From CACZQA01 sp050943615 (GTDB lineage: Bacteria; Actinomycetota; Coriobacteriia; Coriobacteriales; QAMH01), in contig JBMNPN010000001.1 in assembly GCA_050943615.1 (NCBI GenBank), positions 1-64,000 of the forward strand: a stretch of DNA of 64,000 bases. Direction: 5' to 3'. A program made the translations under genes and the position numbers. The notes under the pieces were generated by a model. The model did no database searches and had not been told where the DNA came from. It saw only the letters and a program-made list of their open reading frames with translations. Positions 7,525 to 15,419 of the stretch are shown piece by piece; position 1 is the first letter of the stretch, and each line of letters starts with the position of its first letter.

Positions 7525-7710
7525 TTGGCAAAGAAATCGATGATCGCCAAGGCAAAACGCGAGCCCAAGTACAGCACGCGCGCTTACACGCGCTGCAGCC
7601 GCTGCGGCCGACCGCGCTCGGTCTACCGCAAGTTCGGCCTGTGCCGTATCTGCCTTCGCGAGCTTGCCCTCAAAGGCGAACTACCCGGCGTCCGCAAGGC
7701 GAGCTGGTAG
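7525..7710 (+). CDS. rpsN: 30S ribosomal protein S14, zinc-binding short form
   Basis: 61 residues starting MAKKSMIAKAKREPKYS. This is the type Z (zinc, C+) S14 with Cys24/Cys27 and Cys40/Cys43 as two C-X2-C pairs. The start is the TTG at 7525: AGGAGG at 7513-7518 is 6 nt away and the protein then begins exactly like the family. An upstream in-frame start at 7474 would add 17 foreign residues. Confidence 0.95.
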   Translation: MAKKSMIAKAKREPKYSTRAYTRCSRCGRPRSVYRKFGLCRICLRELALKGELPGVRKASW

Positions 7711-7717
7711 GACATCG

Positions 7718-7825
7718 CGTCTGGCGCGCCGCAGTCTCGGCACGCAGACGAGATGACCGTCCAATACCAGTTTCAACCCGAACGGTCACGGGCTGCCTTG
7801 GCAAGGCGCTGTCGCTATGGGCGAC
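7718..7825 (+). promoter_or_regulatory. Run of four hairpins in the rpsN-rpsH spacer
   Basis: CGTCTG (7718-7723) with CAGACG (7745-7750); TGACCGT (7754-7760) with ACGGTCA (7782-7788); GCCTT (7795-7799) with AAGGC (7803-7807); GTCGC (7811-7815) with GCGAC (7821-7825). Together they cover most of a 161-nt gap inside an otherwise tightly packed operon. No U-tract and no reading frame are present. Confidence 0.4.
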
Positions 7826-7871
7826 GACGAACCAGCCGAGTGCAGTCATCAACGAACCATAGGAGGAATCA

Positions 7872-8270
7872 ATGAGCACGACCGATTCGATCGCAGATAT
7901 GCTCACGCGCATTCGCAACGCGAACACTGCGACCAAGGAGACGGTGAGCATGCCGTCTTCCAAGAAGCTCGTCGAGATTGCCCGAATCATCAAGGAAGAG
8001 GGCTACATCTCCGACTACGAGGTCATCGCAAAGGACCCGCAGGACGAGCTTGTCATTACCTTGAAGTACGGGCCGAAGAAGCAGAAGACGATCCGCGGGA
8101 TTCGTCGTATCTCCAAACCCGGTCTTCGCATCTACGCCGGCAAAGACGAGCTGCCCCGCGTTCTGGGCGGTCTCGGAACGGCAATCATCTCAACGTCCAA
8201 GGGCGTCATGACCGACCGCGACGCGCGCCTCGCTGGCGTCGGCGGCGAGGTCCTCGCCTACGTCTGGTAA
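7872..8270 (+). CDS. rpsH: 30S ribosomal protein S8
   Basis: 132 residues. An early 16S rRNA binder; in enterobacteria it is the translational repressor of the spc operon. STTDSIADMLTRIRNA at the N-terminus and STSKGVMTDRDAR near the C-terminus are diagnostic. TAGGAGGAATCA precedes the ATG. Confidence 0.97.
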   Translation: MSTTDSIADMLTRIRNANTATKETVSMPSSKKLVEIARIIKEEGYISDYEVIAKDPQDELVITLKYGPKKQKTIRGIRRISKPGLRIYAGKDELPRVLGGLGTAIISTSKGVMTDRDARLAGVGGEVLAYVW

Positions 8271-8294
8271 GAGAAGCGGAAAGGAGCAAGCAGT

Positions 8295-8834
8295 ATGTCT
8301 CGTATCGGTAAACTGCCCGTTCCGGTTCCTGCCGGAGTCGAGGTCAAGATCGACGGCACCACGGTTACCGTCAAGGGCCCCAAGGGCGAGCTCACCCAGA
8401 GCTTCAACAGCAACATGAAGATCAGCCAGGGCGAAGACGGCAGCATCGTCGTCGAGCGCCCGGATGACGAGCGCGAGAACCGTGCACTGCACGGCCTGAC
8501 CCGCTCGCTCATCAACAACATGGTGGTCGGCGTCACCGAGGGCTATCAGAAGACCCTCGAGCTGGTCGGTGTCGGCTATCGTGCCAGCGTCAAGGGCAAG
8601 AACCTTGAGATGACGCTGGGCTACTCCCACCCGGTTGTGGTCGAGCCCAAGGAGGGCATCGAGTTCGAGTGCCCCGAGCAGACGATCATCAACGTCAAGG
8701 GCATCGACAAGCAGCTGGTCGGCCAGACCGCTGCCGAGATTCGCTCCATGCGCGCTCCCGAGCCCTACAAGGGCAAGGGCGTCCGCTACCAGGGCGAGCA
8801 CATCCGCCGCAAAGAGGGCAAGGCCGCAGGCTAA
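8295..8834 (+). CDS. rplF: 50S ribosomal protein L6
   Basis: 179 residues. MSRIGKLPVPVPAGVEV at the start and the C-terminal PEPYKGKGVRYQGE with RRKEGKAAG are diagnostic. L6 lies near the elongation factor binding site. Normal length. Confidence 0.97.
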   Translation: MSRIGKLPVPVPAGVEVKIDGTTVTVKGPKGELTQSFNSNMKISQGEDGSIVVERPDDERENRALHGLTRSLINNMVVGVTEGYQKTLELVGVGYRASVKGKNLEMTLGYSHPVVVEPKEGIEFECPEQTIINVKGIDKQLVGQTAAEIRSMRAPEPYKGKGVRYQGEHIRRKEGKAAG

Positions 8835-8885
8835 GCCCACATCCCAGCGTAAACGCGAGAATTATTTCAAGGAGAATTGCGAAGC

Positions 8886-9245
8886 ATGGATAAGAACAAG
8901 GTCAAGAAGGCGAAACTGGAGCGCCGCCAGCGTCGTGTGCGCGGCAAGGTCTCCGGTACTGCCGAGCGTCCGCGTCTGCGCGTGACGCGTTCCAACGCAA
9001 ACATCTACGCCCAGGTCATCGATGATGTCGCCGCCACCACCCTGGCGAGCGCCTCTTCTCTCGATTCCGAGGTCACGGCCAAGGGCTCCAACAAAGAGGG
9101 TGCAGAGCAGGTCGGCAAGCTCATCGCCAAGCGCGCGATCGATGCCGGCATCACCACGATCGTCTTCGACCGTGGCGGCAACCTGTACCATGGCCGCGTC
9201 AAGGCTCTCGCGGACGGTGCCCGCGAGGGTGGACTGAAATTCTAG
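8886..9245 (+). CDS. rplR: 50S ribosomal protein L18
   Basis: 119 residues, a 5S rRNA binder. RPRLRVTRSNANIYAQVIDD and the C-terminal FDRGGNLYHGRVKALADGAREGGL are diagnostic. The start is ATG at 8886: AAGGAGA at about 8869 is correctly spaced for it, whereas an in-frame TTG at 8877 would sit against the ribosome binding site. Confidence 0.96.
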   Translation: MDKNKVKKAKLERRQRRVRGKVSGTAERPRLRVTRSNANIYAQVIDDVAATTLASASSLDSEVTAKGSNKEGAEQVGKLIAKRAIDAGITTIVFDRGGNLYHGRVKALADGAREGGLKF

Positions 9246-9263
9246 AGAGGGGGAAAGACCGAT

Positions 9264-9809
9264 ATGGCACAGAGGTCCAACAATCGCAGGAATAGGAAGA
9301 ACAACGACTCCAACGTCCCCGAGCTCGAAGAGCGCGTCGTCTATATCAACCGCGTCTCCAAGACCGTCAAGGGCGGTCGTCGCATGAACCTGACCGCGCT
9401 CGTCGTCGTGGGAGACCGTCAGGGCAATGTCGGCGTCGGCATGGGCAAGTCCGCTGAAGTGCCGATCGCCATCAGCAAGGGCGTCGAGGACGCCAAGAAG
9501 AACATGTTCAAGGTCCCGCTGACCGAGGAGGGCACGATTCCCCATGAGGTCATGGGCGAGTTCTCCGCGGGCCGCGTTCTCATGAAGCCGGCTACTCCCG
9601 GTACCGGTGTTATCGCCGGTGGCCCTGTCCGCGCTCTCTACGAGCTCGCGGGTATCAAGGACATCCTGTCCAAGTCCCTCGGCACGGATAACGCCATGAA
9701 CATCGTCAAGGCCGCCGCCGAAGGCCTCAAGGAGCTCAACAGCCCCGAGGAAGTCGCCGAGCGTCGCGGCATGTCCGTTGCTGCAATCTATGGAAAGAAG
9801 GTTCAGTAA
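9264..9809 (+). CDS. rpsE: 30S ribosomal protein S5
   Basis: 181 residues with the double-stranded-RNA-binding-like N-domain (ERVVYINRVSKTVKGGRRM) and the GTGVIAGGPVRALYELAGI segment. S5 affects translational accuracy. The stop overlaps the rpmD start (TAATG). Confidence 0.97.
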   Translation: MAQRSNNRRNRKNNDSNVPELEERVVYINRVSKTVKGGRRMNLTALVVVGDRQGNVGVGMGKSAEVPIAISKGVEDAKKNMFKVPLTEEGTIPHEVMGEFSAGRVLMKPATPGTGVIAGGPVRALYELAGIKDILSKSLGTDNAMNIVKAAAEGLKELNSPEEVAERRGMSVAAIYGKKVQ

Positions 9810-10000
9810 TGGCCCAAGCTAAGAAGACCCTGCGCATCACGCAGGTCAAAAGCCCCATTGGCTACAAAAAGGACCAGGGCGCCACGCTTCGTTCCCTCGG
9901 CCTGCACAGGATCGGCGATTCCGTCGAGCAAGTCGACAACGATGCGGTACGTGGCATGATTTTCAAGGTCAAACATCTGGTCAAGGTCGAGAACATCTAG
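9809..10000 (+). CDS. rpmD: 50S ribosomal protein L30
   Basis: 63 residues. LRITQVKSPIGYKKDQGATLRSLGL is compared with the family without difficulty: the IGYKKDQ-LRSLGL block is diagnostic. It overlaps rpsE by one base. A 126-nt gap with hairpins follows. Confidence 0.95.
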   Translation: MAQAKKTLRITQVKSPIGYKKDQGATLRSLGLHRIGDSVEQVDNDAVRGMIFKVKHLVKVENI

Positions 10001-10015
10001 TAAAGTCTTGTTCTG

Positions 10016-10081
10016 CTGCGTCAATTAATCTCATACGAGAATGATGCAGTCTGGAAGTTAGCCGGCGGCGAGCTGCCGGCT
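10016..10081 (+). promoter_or_regulatory. Hairpins in the rpmD-rplO spacer
   Basis: CTGCGTCA (10016-10023) pairs with TGATGCAG (10042-10049) with one G-T. AGCCGGC (10060-10066) pairs with GCCGGCT (10075-10081). A third small stem (ATCCC/GGGAT) follows at about 10083-10098. There is no U-tract. The rplO ribosome binding site (GAGGAG) is downstream and free. Confidence 0.4.
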
Positions 10082-10126
10082 GTATCCCAAGATCGGGATG
10101 CAAAGCGAAATTGAGGAGAAAGATTC

Positions 10127-10567
10127 ATGAACTTGCACGATTTGCAGCCGGCTCCCGGCTCTACCAAGAACCGCAAGCGCGTCGGTCGCGGTCACGGAAG
10201 TGGCTACGGCGGCAAGTCCGGCCGCGGTTCCAACGGCCAGGCTTCCCGTCCTGGCGGAACGAAGGGCCCGGGCTTCGAGGGCGGCCAGACCCCGCTCGCG
10301 ATGCGTCTGCCCAAGCTGCCCGGCTTCCGCAACATCAACCGCAAGGAGTATCTCCCGGTGAACGTCTCCCGTCTCGAGGCCAAGTACGAGGCCGGCGAGA
10401 CCGTCGATCACGAGACGCTCGTCGAGAAGGGGATCATCAAGCACGCAGATGCCCTGGTCAAGGTTCTCGGTGATGGCGAGATCACCAAGGCCCTCACCGT
10501 CAAGGTCGACAAGGTTTCCGCTTCTGCTCAGGCCAAGATCGAAGCGGCCGGAGGAAAGGTCGAATAG
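10127..10567 (+). CDS. rplO: 50S ribosomal protein L15
   Basis: 146 residues. MNLHDLQPAPGSTKNRKRVG and the Gly-rich RGHGSGYGGKSGRGSNGQ are diagnostic of this late-assembly protein. The stop is 2 nt before the secY start. Confidence 0.97.
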   Translation: MNLHDLQPAPGSTKNRKRVGRGHGSGYGGKSGRGSNGQASRPGGTKGPGFEGGQTPLAMRLPKLPGFRNINRKEYLPVNVSRLEAKYEAGETVDHETLVEKGIIKHADALVKVLGDGEITKALTVKVDKVSASAQAKIEAAGGKVE

Positions 10568-10569
10568 CC

Positions 10570-11862
10570 GTGCTCAAGGCACTAGCAAACGCGATGCGCG
10601 TGAAGGAGCTCCGTCACAAGATCTTCTTCACGCTCGCCATCATCCTTCTGTACCGGGTCGGTGCCTTCATTCCCGTCCCGGGCATTCCGTTCCATGAAAT
10701 GGCAGAGGAGTTCAGCAGCTCGTCGACGAATGCCGGTTTGCTGATGCTGAACCTGTTCTCCGGTGGTGCACTCGAATACTTCTCGGTGTTCTCGCTGGGC
10801 ATCATGCCCTACATCACCGCCGCCATCATCATGCAGCTCATGCAAGGCGTCATCCCGACGCTCAATGCCTGGCGCAAAGAGGGCGAAGCCGGTCAGCGTA
10901 AGATCACGCGCATCACGCGCTACCTCACGCTGATTCTCGGTCTCATCAATGCCGTCGGATATCTGGTTCTGTTCCAGAGCGACCAGTTCGGCATCGACTT
11001 CTCCAACAACGGCATGCCCTACTGGCTCACCTGCACGGTCATCATCGTGACCCTGGTCGCGGGCACCGCCTTCATCATGTGGATGGGCGAGCTCATCACG
11101 CAGCGCGGCATCGGCAACGGCATGTCGCTCATCATCTTCGCGAACATCATCGCCCGCCTCCCAAGCGCTCTGTATGATTCGATCCAGAACTCGACCGACC
11201 AGATGCAGGGCATCCTCACGACGATCCTGATCATCGCGATCATCCTGGTCGTCATTCCCGCAATCGTCTTCATCGAGCGTGGCCAGCGCCGCATCCCGGT
11301 GCAGTACTCCAAGCGCGTTGTGGGCCGCAGGCAGATGGGTGGTCAGTCGACGTACCTGCCGCTCAAGGTCAACGGCTCGGGCGTTATCCCGATCATCTTC
11401 GCGTCCGCGCTGCTCTACATCCCCGCGCAGATCGCCGCGTTCTTCAGCGATGCCCAGTGGATGCAGGACGTGGCGAACTTCTGCTCGAGCGGTTGGGGCA
11501 ACTGGCTGCTGACGTTCTTGCTGATCGTCTTCTTCTCCTACTTCTACACCTCGATGATCTACCATCCGCAGGAGACGGCAGACAACCTCAAGAACAGCGG
11601 CGGCTTCATCCCGGGCGTGCGCCCGGGTGCCGCGACGGTGCAGTACATCAAGGACGTCATCAACCGCATCACACTGCCGGGCGCCATGTTCCTGGCCGCG
11701 ATCGCGATCATCCCGTCCATCTTCTACTCGTTCACGGATAACAACCTGATCCAGCTGTTCGGCGGCACGTCCGTCCTCATCATGGTCGGCGTCGCCCTCG
11801 ACACCATGACCAAGCTCGAAAGCCAGCTGAAGATGCACGATTACGACGGCTTCTTCAAGTAG
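10570..11862 (+). CDS. secY: Preprotein translocase channel subunit SecY
   Basis: 430 residues, ten predicted membrane helices. SecY forms the SecYEG channel for export and membrane insertion. Visible signatures are the first helix region with GAFIPVPGIP, the GIGNGMSLIIFANI segment, and the conserved cytoplasmic loop RRIPVQYSKRVVGR. The start is GTG, closely following rplO. A terminator at 11869-11896 follows directly. Confidence 0.97.
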   Translation: MLKALANAMRVKELRHKIFFTLAIILLYRVGAFIPVPGIPFHEMAEEFSSSSTNAGLLMLNLFSGGALEYFSVFSLGIMPYITAAIIMQLMQGVIPTLNAWRKEGEAGQRKITRITRYLTLILGLINAVGYLVLFQSDQFGIDFSNNGMPYWLTCTVIIVTLVAGTAFIMWMGELITQRGIGNGMSLIIFANIIARLPSALYDSIQNSTDQMQGILTTILIIAIILVVIPAIVFIERGQRRIPVQYSKRVVGRRQMGGQSTYLPLKVNGSGVIPIIFASALLYIPAQIAAFFSDAQWMQDVANFCSSGWGNWLLTFLLIVFFSYFYTSMIYHPQETADNLKNSGGFIPGVRPGAATVQYIKDVINRITLPGAMFLAAIAIIPSIFYSFTDNNLIQLFGGTSVLIMVGVALDTMTKLESQLKMHDYDGFFK

Positions 11863-11868
11863 CGATAC

Positions 11869-11896
11869 GCGGGGCCTTGCCCGGCCCCGCATTTTC
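11869..11896 (+). terminator. Intrinsic terminator after secY
   Basis: GCGGGGCC (11869-11876), loop TTGCCC, GGCCCCGC (11883-11890), then ATTTTCT. Eight perfect GC-rich pairs. It lies between secY and adk, so adk may depend on read-through or be reduced relative to ribosomal genes. Confidence 0.75.
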
Positions 11897-11916
11897 TCCG
11901 AAAGGGAGTGTTCACG

Positions 11917-12540
11917 ATGAATATCGTGTTGTTGGGTGCTCCGGGTGCCGGCAAGGGCACTCAGTCCGCAAAGCTCGTCGAGGAGTTCGGCTTCTCGCAC
12001 CTGTCCACGGGCGATCTGCTCCGTGCCGCCGTCAAAGAGGGCACCGAGCTGGGCAAGAAGGCCAAGACCTACATGGACGCGGGCGACCTGGTCCCCGACG
12101 AGGTTGTCATCGGATTGGTCGAAGAGAAGCTCAAGGCCGATCCGGATGCGAGCTACCTGCTCGATGGCTTTCCCCGCACGCCCGCACAGGCCGTCGCTCT
12201 CGACGGCGTCCTTTCCGACCTCGGCAAGAAGCTCGACTTTGCCATCGCGCTCAACGTCGACAACGAGGTCGTCGTGAAGCGCATGAGCGACCGTCGCGTC
12301 TGCCGCAAGTGCGGCTTTCCCGGAACGAGCGCCACGGGCCCGACCTGCCCGCAGTGCGGCGGCGAGATGTACCAGCGCGACGATGACAACGAGGAAACGG
12401 TGCGCAACCGCCTCGAGGTCTATGACAAGTCGACCTCCCCGCTGATCGATTACTATCGCGGCAACGGGATACTCGTCGAGATCGATGGAAACCAGACCCC
12501 CGATGAGGTCTATGCGGACCTGAAGAAGGCAATCAGCTAG
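11917..12540 (+). CDS. adk: Adenylate kinase
   Basis: 207 residues. Interconverts ATP + AMP and 2 ADP in the cytoplasm. P-loop GAPGAGKGT at residues 7-15, then the AMP-binding LSTGDLLR segment. The LID domain carries four cysteines (CRKCG and CPQCG), the zinc-stabilised form usual in Gram-positive bacteria. The start is ATG at 11917, with GGGAG 8 nt upstream. Its stop overlaps the map start (TAGTG). Confidence 0.97.
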   Translation: MNIVLLGAPGAGKGTQSAKLVEEFGFSHLSTGDLLRAAVKEGTELGKKAKTYMDAGDLVPDEVVIGLVEEKLKADPDASYLLDGFPRTPAQAVALDGVLSDLGKKLDFAIALNVDNEVVVKRMSDRRVCRKCGFPGTSATGPTCPQCGGEMYQRDDDNEETVRNRLEVYDKSTSPLIDYYRGNGILVEIDGNQTPDEVYADLKKAIS

Positions 12541-13322
12541 TGTTCAACATCTTTCGCCGCAGGCGAGATGGCATCATACTCAAGTCGCCCGAGCAGATCG
12601 AGGCGATGAAAGAAGCCGGCCGTGTGAGCGCTCTTGCGCTTCGCAGGGCCGGTTCCCTTTCTGAGCCCGGCATCTCGACGCTCGAGATCGATGCCGAAGT
12701 CGAGCGCCTCATCCGCTCTGAGGGAGGCACTCCCACCTTCAAAGGGCATGGCGGTTTCCCGGGCTCGATTTGCGCCTCCCCGAACAGCAAGGTCGTGCAC
12801 GGCATTCCCCGCGCCGACGTCATCTTGAAGGAGGGCGACATCCTCTCGGTCGATACGGGCGCCACCGTCGACGGCTGGGTGGGGGACAATGCCTTCACCT
12901 TTAAAGTGGGCAAGGTCGATGCGGAAAAGGAGCTCCTGTGCAAGACGACCGCCGCGGCGCTCGAGGCGGGCATTGCCGCCGCACAGCCCGGAGCCCGGCT
13001 CGGAGACGTCGGCCACGCGGTGCAGCAGGTGGCGGAGGCACAAGGCTTTGGCGTCGTGCGCGAGTACGTCGGCCACGGCGTCGGGTCGGTGATGCACGAG
13101 CCGCCCGAGGTCCCCAATTACGGAAAGCCCGGGCGCGGCATCAAGCTCGAGCCGGGCATGGTGATAGCCATCGAGCCCATGGTCACGGCGGGCTCCTACC
13201 TGGTCCATACCATCCACGATGGATGGGGCGTCGTCACCAACGACGGAAAGCCCGCGGCACATTTCGAGAACACAATCGCCATCACCGAGGACGGGCCTGT
13301 CATCCTCACCCGCGCCGACTGA
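12540..13322 (+). CDS. map: Methionine aminopeptidase, type I
   Basis: 260 residues. Removes the initiator Met from nascent proteins. The five metal ligands expected for the family can be placed at Asp105, Asp116, His179, Glu212 and Glu243. The GTG start overlaps the adk stop by one base and has AAGAAGG upstream. Conserved operon partner of adk and infA. Confidence 0.95.
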   Translation: MFNIFRRRRDGIILKSPEQIEAMKEAGRVSALALRRAGSLSEPGISTLEIDAEVERLIRSEGGTPTFKGHGGFPGSICASPNSKVVHGIPRADVILKEGDILSVDTGATVDGWVGDNAFTFKVGKVDAEKELLCKTTAAALEAGIAAAQPGARLGDVGHAVQQVAEAQGFGVVREYVGHGVGSVMHEPPEVPNYGKPGRGIKLEPGMVIAIEPMVTAGSYLVHTIHDGWGVVTNDGKPAAHFENTIAITEDGPVILTRAD

Positions 13323-13352
13323 TTGCCCGGTCGCAGAGTGGAAATTTTTTGC

Positions 13353-13382
13353 TTGCCAAATACGAGGCGCTTGTTGTAAAGT
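13353..13382 (+). promoter_or_regulatory. Possible internal promoter for infA
   Basis: TTGCCA (13353-13358), 18-nt spacer, TAAAGT (13377-13382). It lies in the 101-nt map-infA gap, about 42 nt before the infA GTG. Reasonable but unproven. Confidence 0.35.
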
Positions 13383-13423
13383 ATCCGATTGCGTTTGTCC
13401 AGATTTCAATTGGAAGGCAGTAC

Positions 13424-13642
13424 GTGAGCAAAGAAGACGCAATCGAACTTGAGGGAACGGTCGTCGAGCCGCTTCCGAATGCGATGTTCAAGGTCGAACT
13501 CGAGAACGGGCACCAGGTCCTGGCGCACATCTCGGGCAAGATGCGCATGCACTATATCAAGATTCTCCCGGGCGATCGTGTGACGGTGGAGCTTTCGCCG
13601 TACGATCTGGACCGTGGACGGATTACCTACCGCTTCAAGTAA
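13424..13642 (+). CDS. infA: Translation initiation factor IF-1
   Basis: 72 residues, a single OB-fold S1 domain: MSKEDAIELEGTVVEPLP, then LAHISGKMRMHYIKILPGD and the C-terminal LDRGRITYRFK. It binds the 30S A site during initiation. The start is GTG at 13424, with GGAAGG 6 nt upstream; longer in-frame versions do not match the family. Confidence 0.96.
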   Translation: MSKEDAIELEGTVVEPLPNAMFKVELENGHQVLAHISGKMRMHYIKILPGDRVTVELSPYDLDRGRITYRFK

Positions 13643-13702
13643 CCTGGAAGTTCCTGGGTACGGGCGGTTTCTCGGGCGATGCGCAAGCGTTGCCCTTTTC
13701 GT

Positions 13703-13738
13703 GTCCCTGCGAAAGTTTTCGAATGCAGGGACGTTTTT
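13703..13738 (+). terminator. Intrinsic terminator between infA and rpmJ
   Basis: GTCCCTGC (13703-13710) with GCAGGGAC (13725-13732). The loop can add CGAAA/TTTCG pairs. GTTTTT (13733-13738) follows. It interrupts the infA-rpmJ-rpsM series, where the spacer is 204 nt. A further GGGGCAC/GTGCCCC palindrome lies just downstream (about 13745-13760). Confidence 0.65.
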
Positions 13739-13846
13739 CGCGTTGGGGCACGGTGCCCCGGCGCATTGAGCAAGAAAACAAACGCCTGCGGCTGCGGCGT
13801 GAAGATAGATACGAAGCGTCAACACTTTCGGAAAGGTTTGGATGTT

Positions 13847-13960
13847 ATGAAGGTGCGTCCTTCGGTTAAGAAGATGTGCGATAAGTGCAAGATCATCAGA
13901 CGCCACGGGAAGGTCTACGTCATCTGCGAGAACCCCCGTCATAAGCAGCGTCAAGGTTAA
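13847..13960 (+). CDS. rpmJ: 50S ribosomal protein L36
   Basis: 37 residues: MKVRPSVKKMCDKCKII, a C-terminal Cys and His giving the zinc ribbon (C-X2-C ... C-X4-H form). The smallest ribosomal protein, added late to the 50S. AAAGG lies upstream of the ATG. Standard place before rpsM. Confidence 0.95.
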   Translation: MKVRPSVKKMCDKCKIIRRHGKVYVICENPRHKQRQG

Positions 13961-13974
13961 GAAGGAGAGATACT

Positions 13975-14346
13975 GTGCCTCGTATTCTCGGTGTCGACCT
14001 TCCGCGTGAGAAGCGCGTCGAGGTCGGTCTGACTTATATCTATGGCATCGGTCTGAGCCGTGCAAAGAAGATCTGCGCGGAGACCGGCGTCAACCCCGAC
14101 ACGCGCGTGCGCGACCTCACGGAAGAGGAAGTCGTCAAGCTGCGCGACAACATCGATGCAAACTATCTCGTCGAGGGCGATCTGCGCCGCGAGACCTCGC
14201 AGAACATCAAGCGCCTCATGGAGATCGGCTGCTACCGCGGCCTGCGTCACCGCAAGGGCCTGCCCGTCCGCGGCCAGCGCACCCACACCAACGCCCGCAC
14301 CCGCAAGGGGCCGCGCCGCCAGATCGGCGCTAAGAAGAAGGCGTAG
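13975..14346 (+). CDS. rpsM: 30S ribosomal protein S13
   Basis: 123 residues: RILGVDLPREKRVEVGLTYI and the C-terminal GQRTHTNARTRKGPRR are diagnostic. It forms subunit bridges in the 30S head. GTG start with GAAGGAGAG upstream. Confidence 0.97.
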   Translation: MPRILGVDLPREKRVEVGLTYIYGIGLSRAKKICAETGVNPDTRVRDLTEEEVVKLRDNIDANYLVEGDLRRETSQNIKRLMEIGCYRGLRHRKGLPVRGQRTHTNARTRKGPRRQIGAKKKA

Positions 14347-14359
14347 GTGAGGAGACAGA

Positions 14360-14758
14360 ATGGCTAAGAAGCAGCAGGCAACGACGCGCATTCGCCGCGC
14401 CGACCGCAAGAACATTACGGTTGGACAGGCTCACATCAAGAGCACGTTCAACAACACGATCGTTTCCATCACCGACACGCGCGGCAACGTCATTTCCTGG
14501 CAGTCCGCCGGCACCGTCGGTTTCAAGGGCTCCCGCAAGTCCACGCCGTTCGCTGCCCAGATGGCAGCAGAGCGCGCCGCGAAGCTGGCCATGGAGCACG
14601 GCCTCAAGAAGGTCGCCGTCTTCGTCAAGGGCCCGGGTTCCGGCCGTGAGACCGCCATCCGCTCCCTGCAGGCCGCGGGCCTCGAGGTAGCCAGCGTCCA
14701 GGATTGCACGCCCGTTCCGCACAACGGTTGCCGTCAGGTCAAGCGTCGTCGCGTTTAG
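14360..14758 (+). CDS. rpsK: 30S ribosomal protein S11
   Basis: 132 residues: HIKSTFNNTIVSITDTRGN and the C-terminal HNGCRQVKRRRV are diagnostic. S11 is on the 30S platform near the E site. Standard order. Confidence 0.97.
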   Translation: MAKKQQATTRIRRADRKNITVGQAHIKSTFNNTIVSITDTRGNVISWQSAGTVGFKGSRKSTPFAAQMAAERAAKLAMEHGLKKVAVFVKGPGSGRETAIRSLQAAGLEVASVQDCTPVPHNGCRQVKRRRV

Positions 14759-14779
14759 TCGGAAGGAATTTACTACATC

Positions 14780-15373
14780 ATGGCAGTTAACAGGACTCCG
14801 GTTCTGAAGCGGTGCAGGCAGCTCGGCCTGGACCCTTCCGTTCTGGGTTACACCAAAGAGTCTCATCGTCAGCCGGCACGCCGCCGTCGTCAAGAGAGCG
14901 AATTCGGCATGCAGCTGCGTGAGAAGCAGAAGGCCAAGTTCATCTACGGCGTTCTGGAAAAGCAGTTCCATGCGTACTACGAGAAGGCCCGCCGTATGCA
15001 GGGCGTCACGGGCGAGAACCTCATGCAGATTCTCGAGTCCCGCCTCGACAACGTGGTCTTCCGCCTGGGCTTTGCCCGTACGCGAAAGGAAGCCCGTCAG
15101 ACCGTGACCCACGGTCACATTCAGGTCAACGGCAAGCGCGTCGACGTTCCGTCCTACCGCGTCAAGGCCGGCGACGTGATTTCGGTCGCCCCCAAGGCAA
15201 AGGACCTGCTCGTCATCAAGAGCGCCCTCATCTCCAACGAGAGCGTCCAGGTGCCCGCCTGGCTCGAGGTCGACATCGAGAAGCTGCAGGGCAATGTCAT
15301 CTCGCTTCCGACTCGCGACCAGATTGATCTGGACATCCAGGAACAGCTCATCGTCGAGCTTTACTCGAAGTAA
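14780..15373 (+). CDS. rpsD: 30S ribosomal protein S4
   Basis: 197 residues. S4 nucleates 30S assembly. It contains the S4 RNA-binding fold (SRLDNVVFRLGFARTRKEAR and HIQVNGKRVDVPSYRVK). The N-terminal zinc cysteines of some S4 proteins are absent (only Cys12 present), so this is the zinc-free type. Confidence 0.96.
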   Translation: MAVNRTPVLKRCRQLGLDPSVLGYTKESHRQPARRRRQESEFGMQLREKQKAKFIYGVLEKQFHAYYEKARRMQGVTGENLMQILESRLDNVVFRLGFARTRKEARQTVTHGHIQVNGKRVDVPSYRVKAGDVISVAPKAKDLLVIKSALISNESVQVPAWLEVDIEKLQGNVISLPTRDQIDLDIQEQLIVELYSK

Positions 15374-15419
15374 CGAGTACCCGGTACTGTCCAGTTCGAA
15401 GTCTCAAGGAGGCTAAAAT

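Noticed and set aside
10582..12000. 472-residue minus-strand frame opposite secY/adk
   Set aside because: Covers two certain genes; composition is the shadow of high third-position GC.
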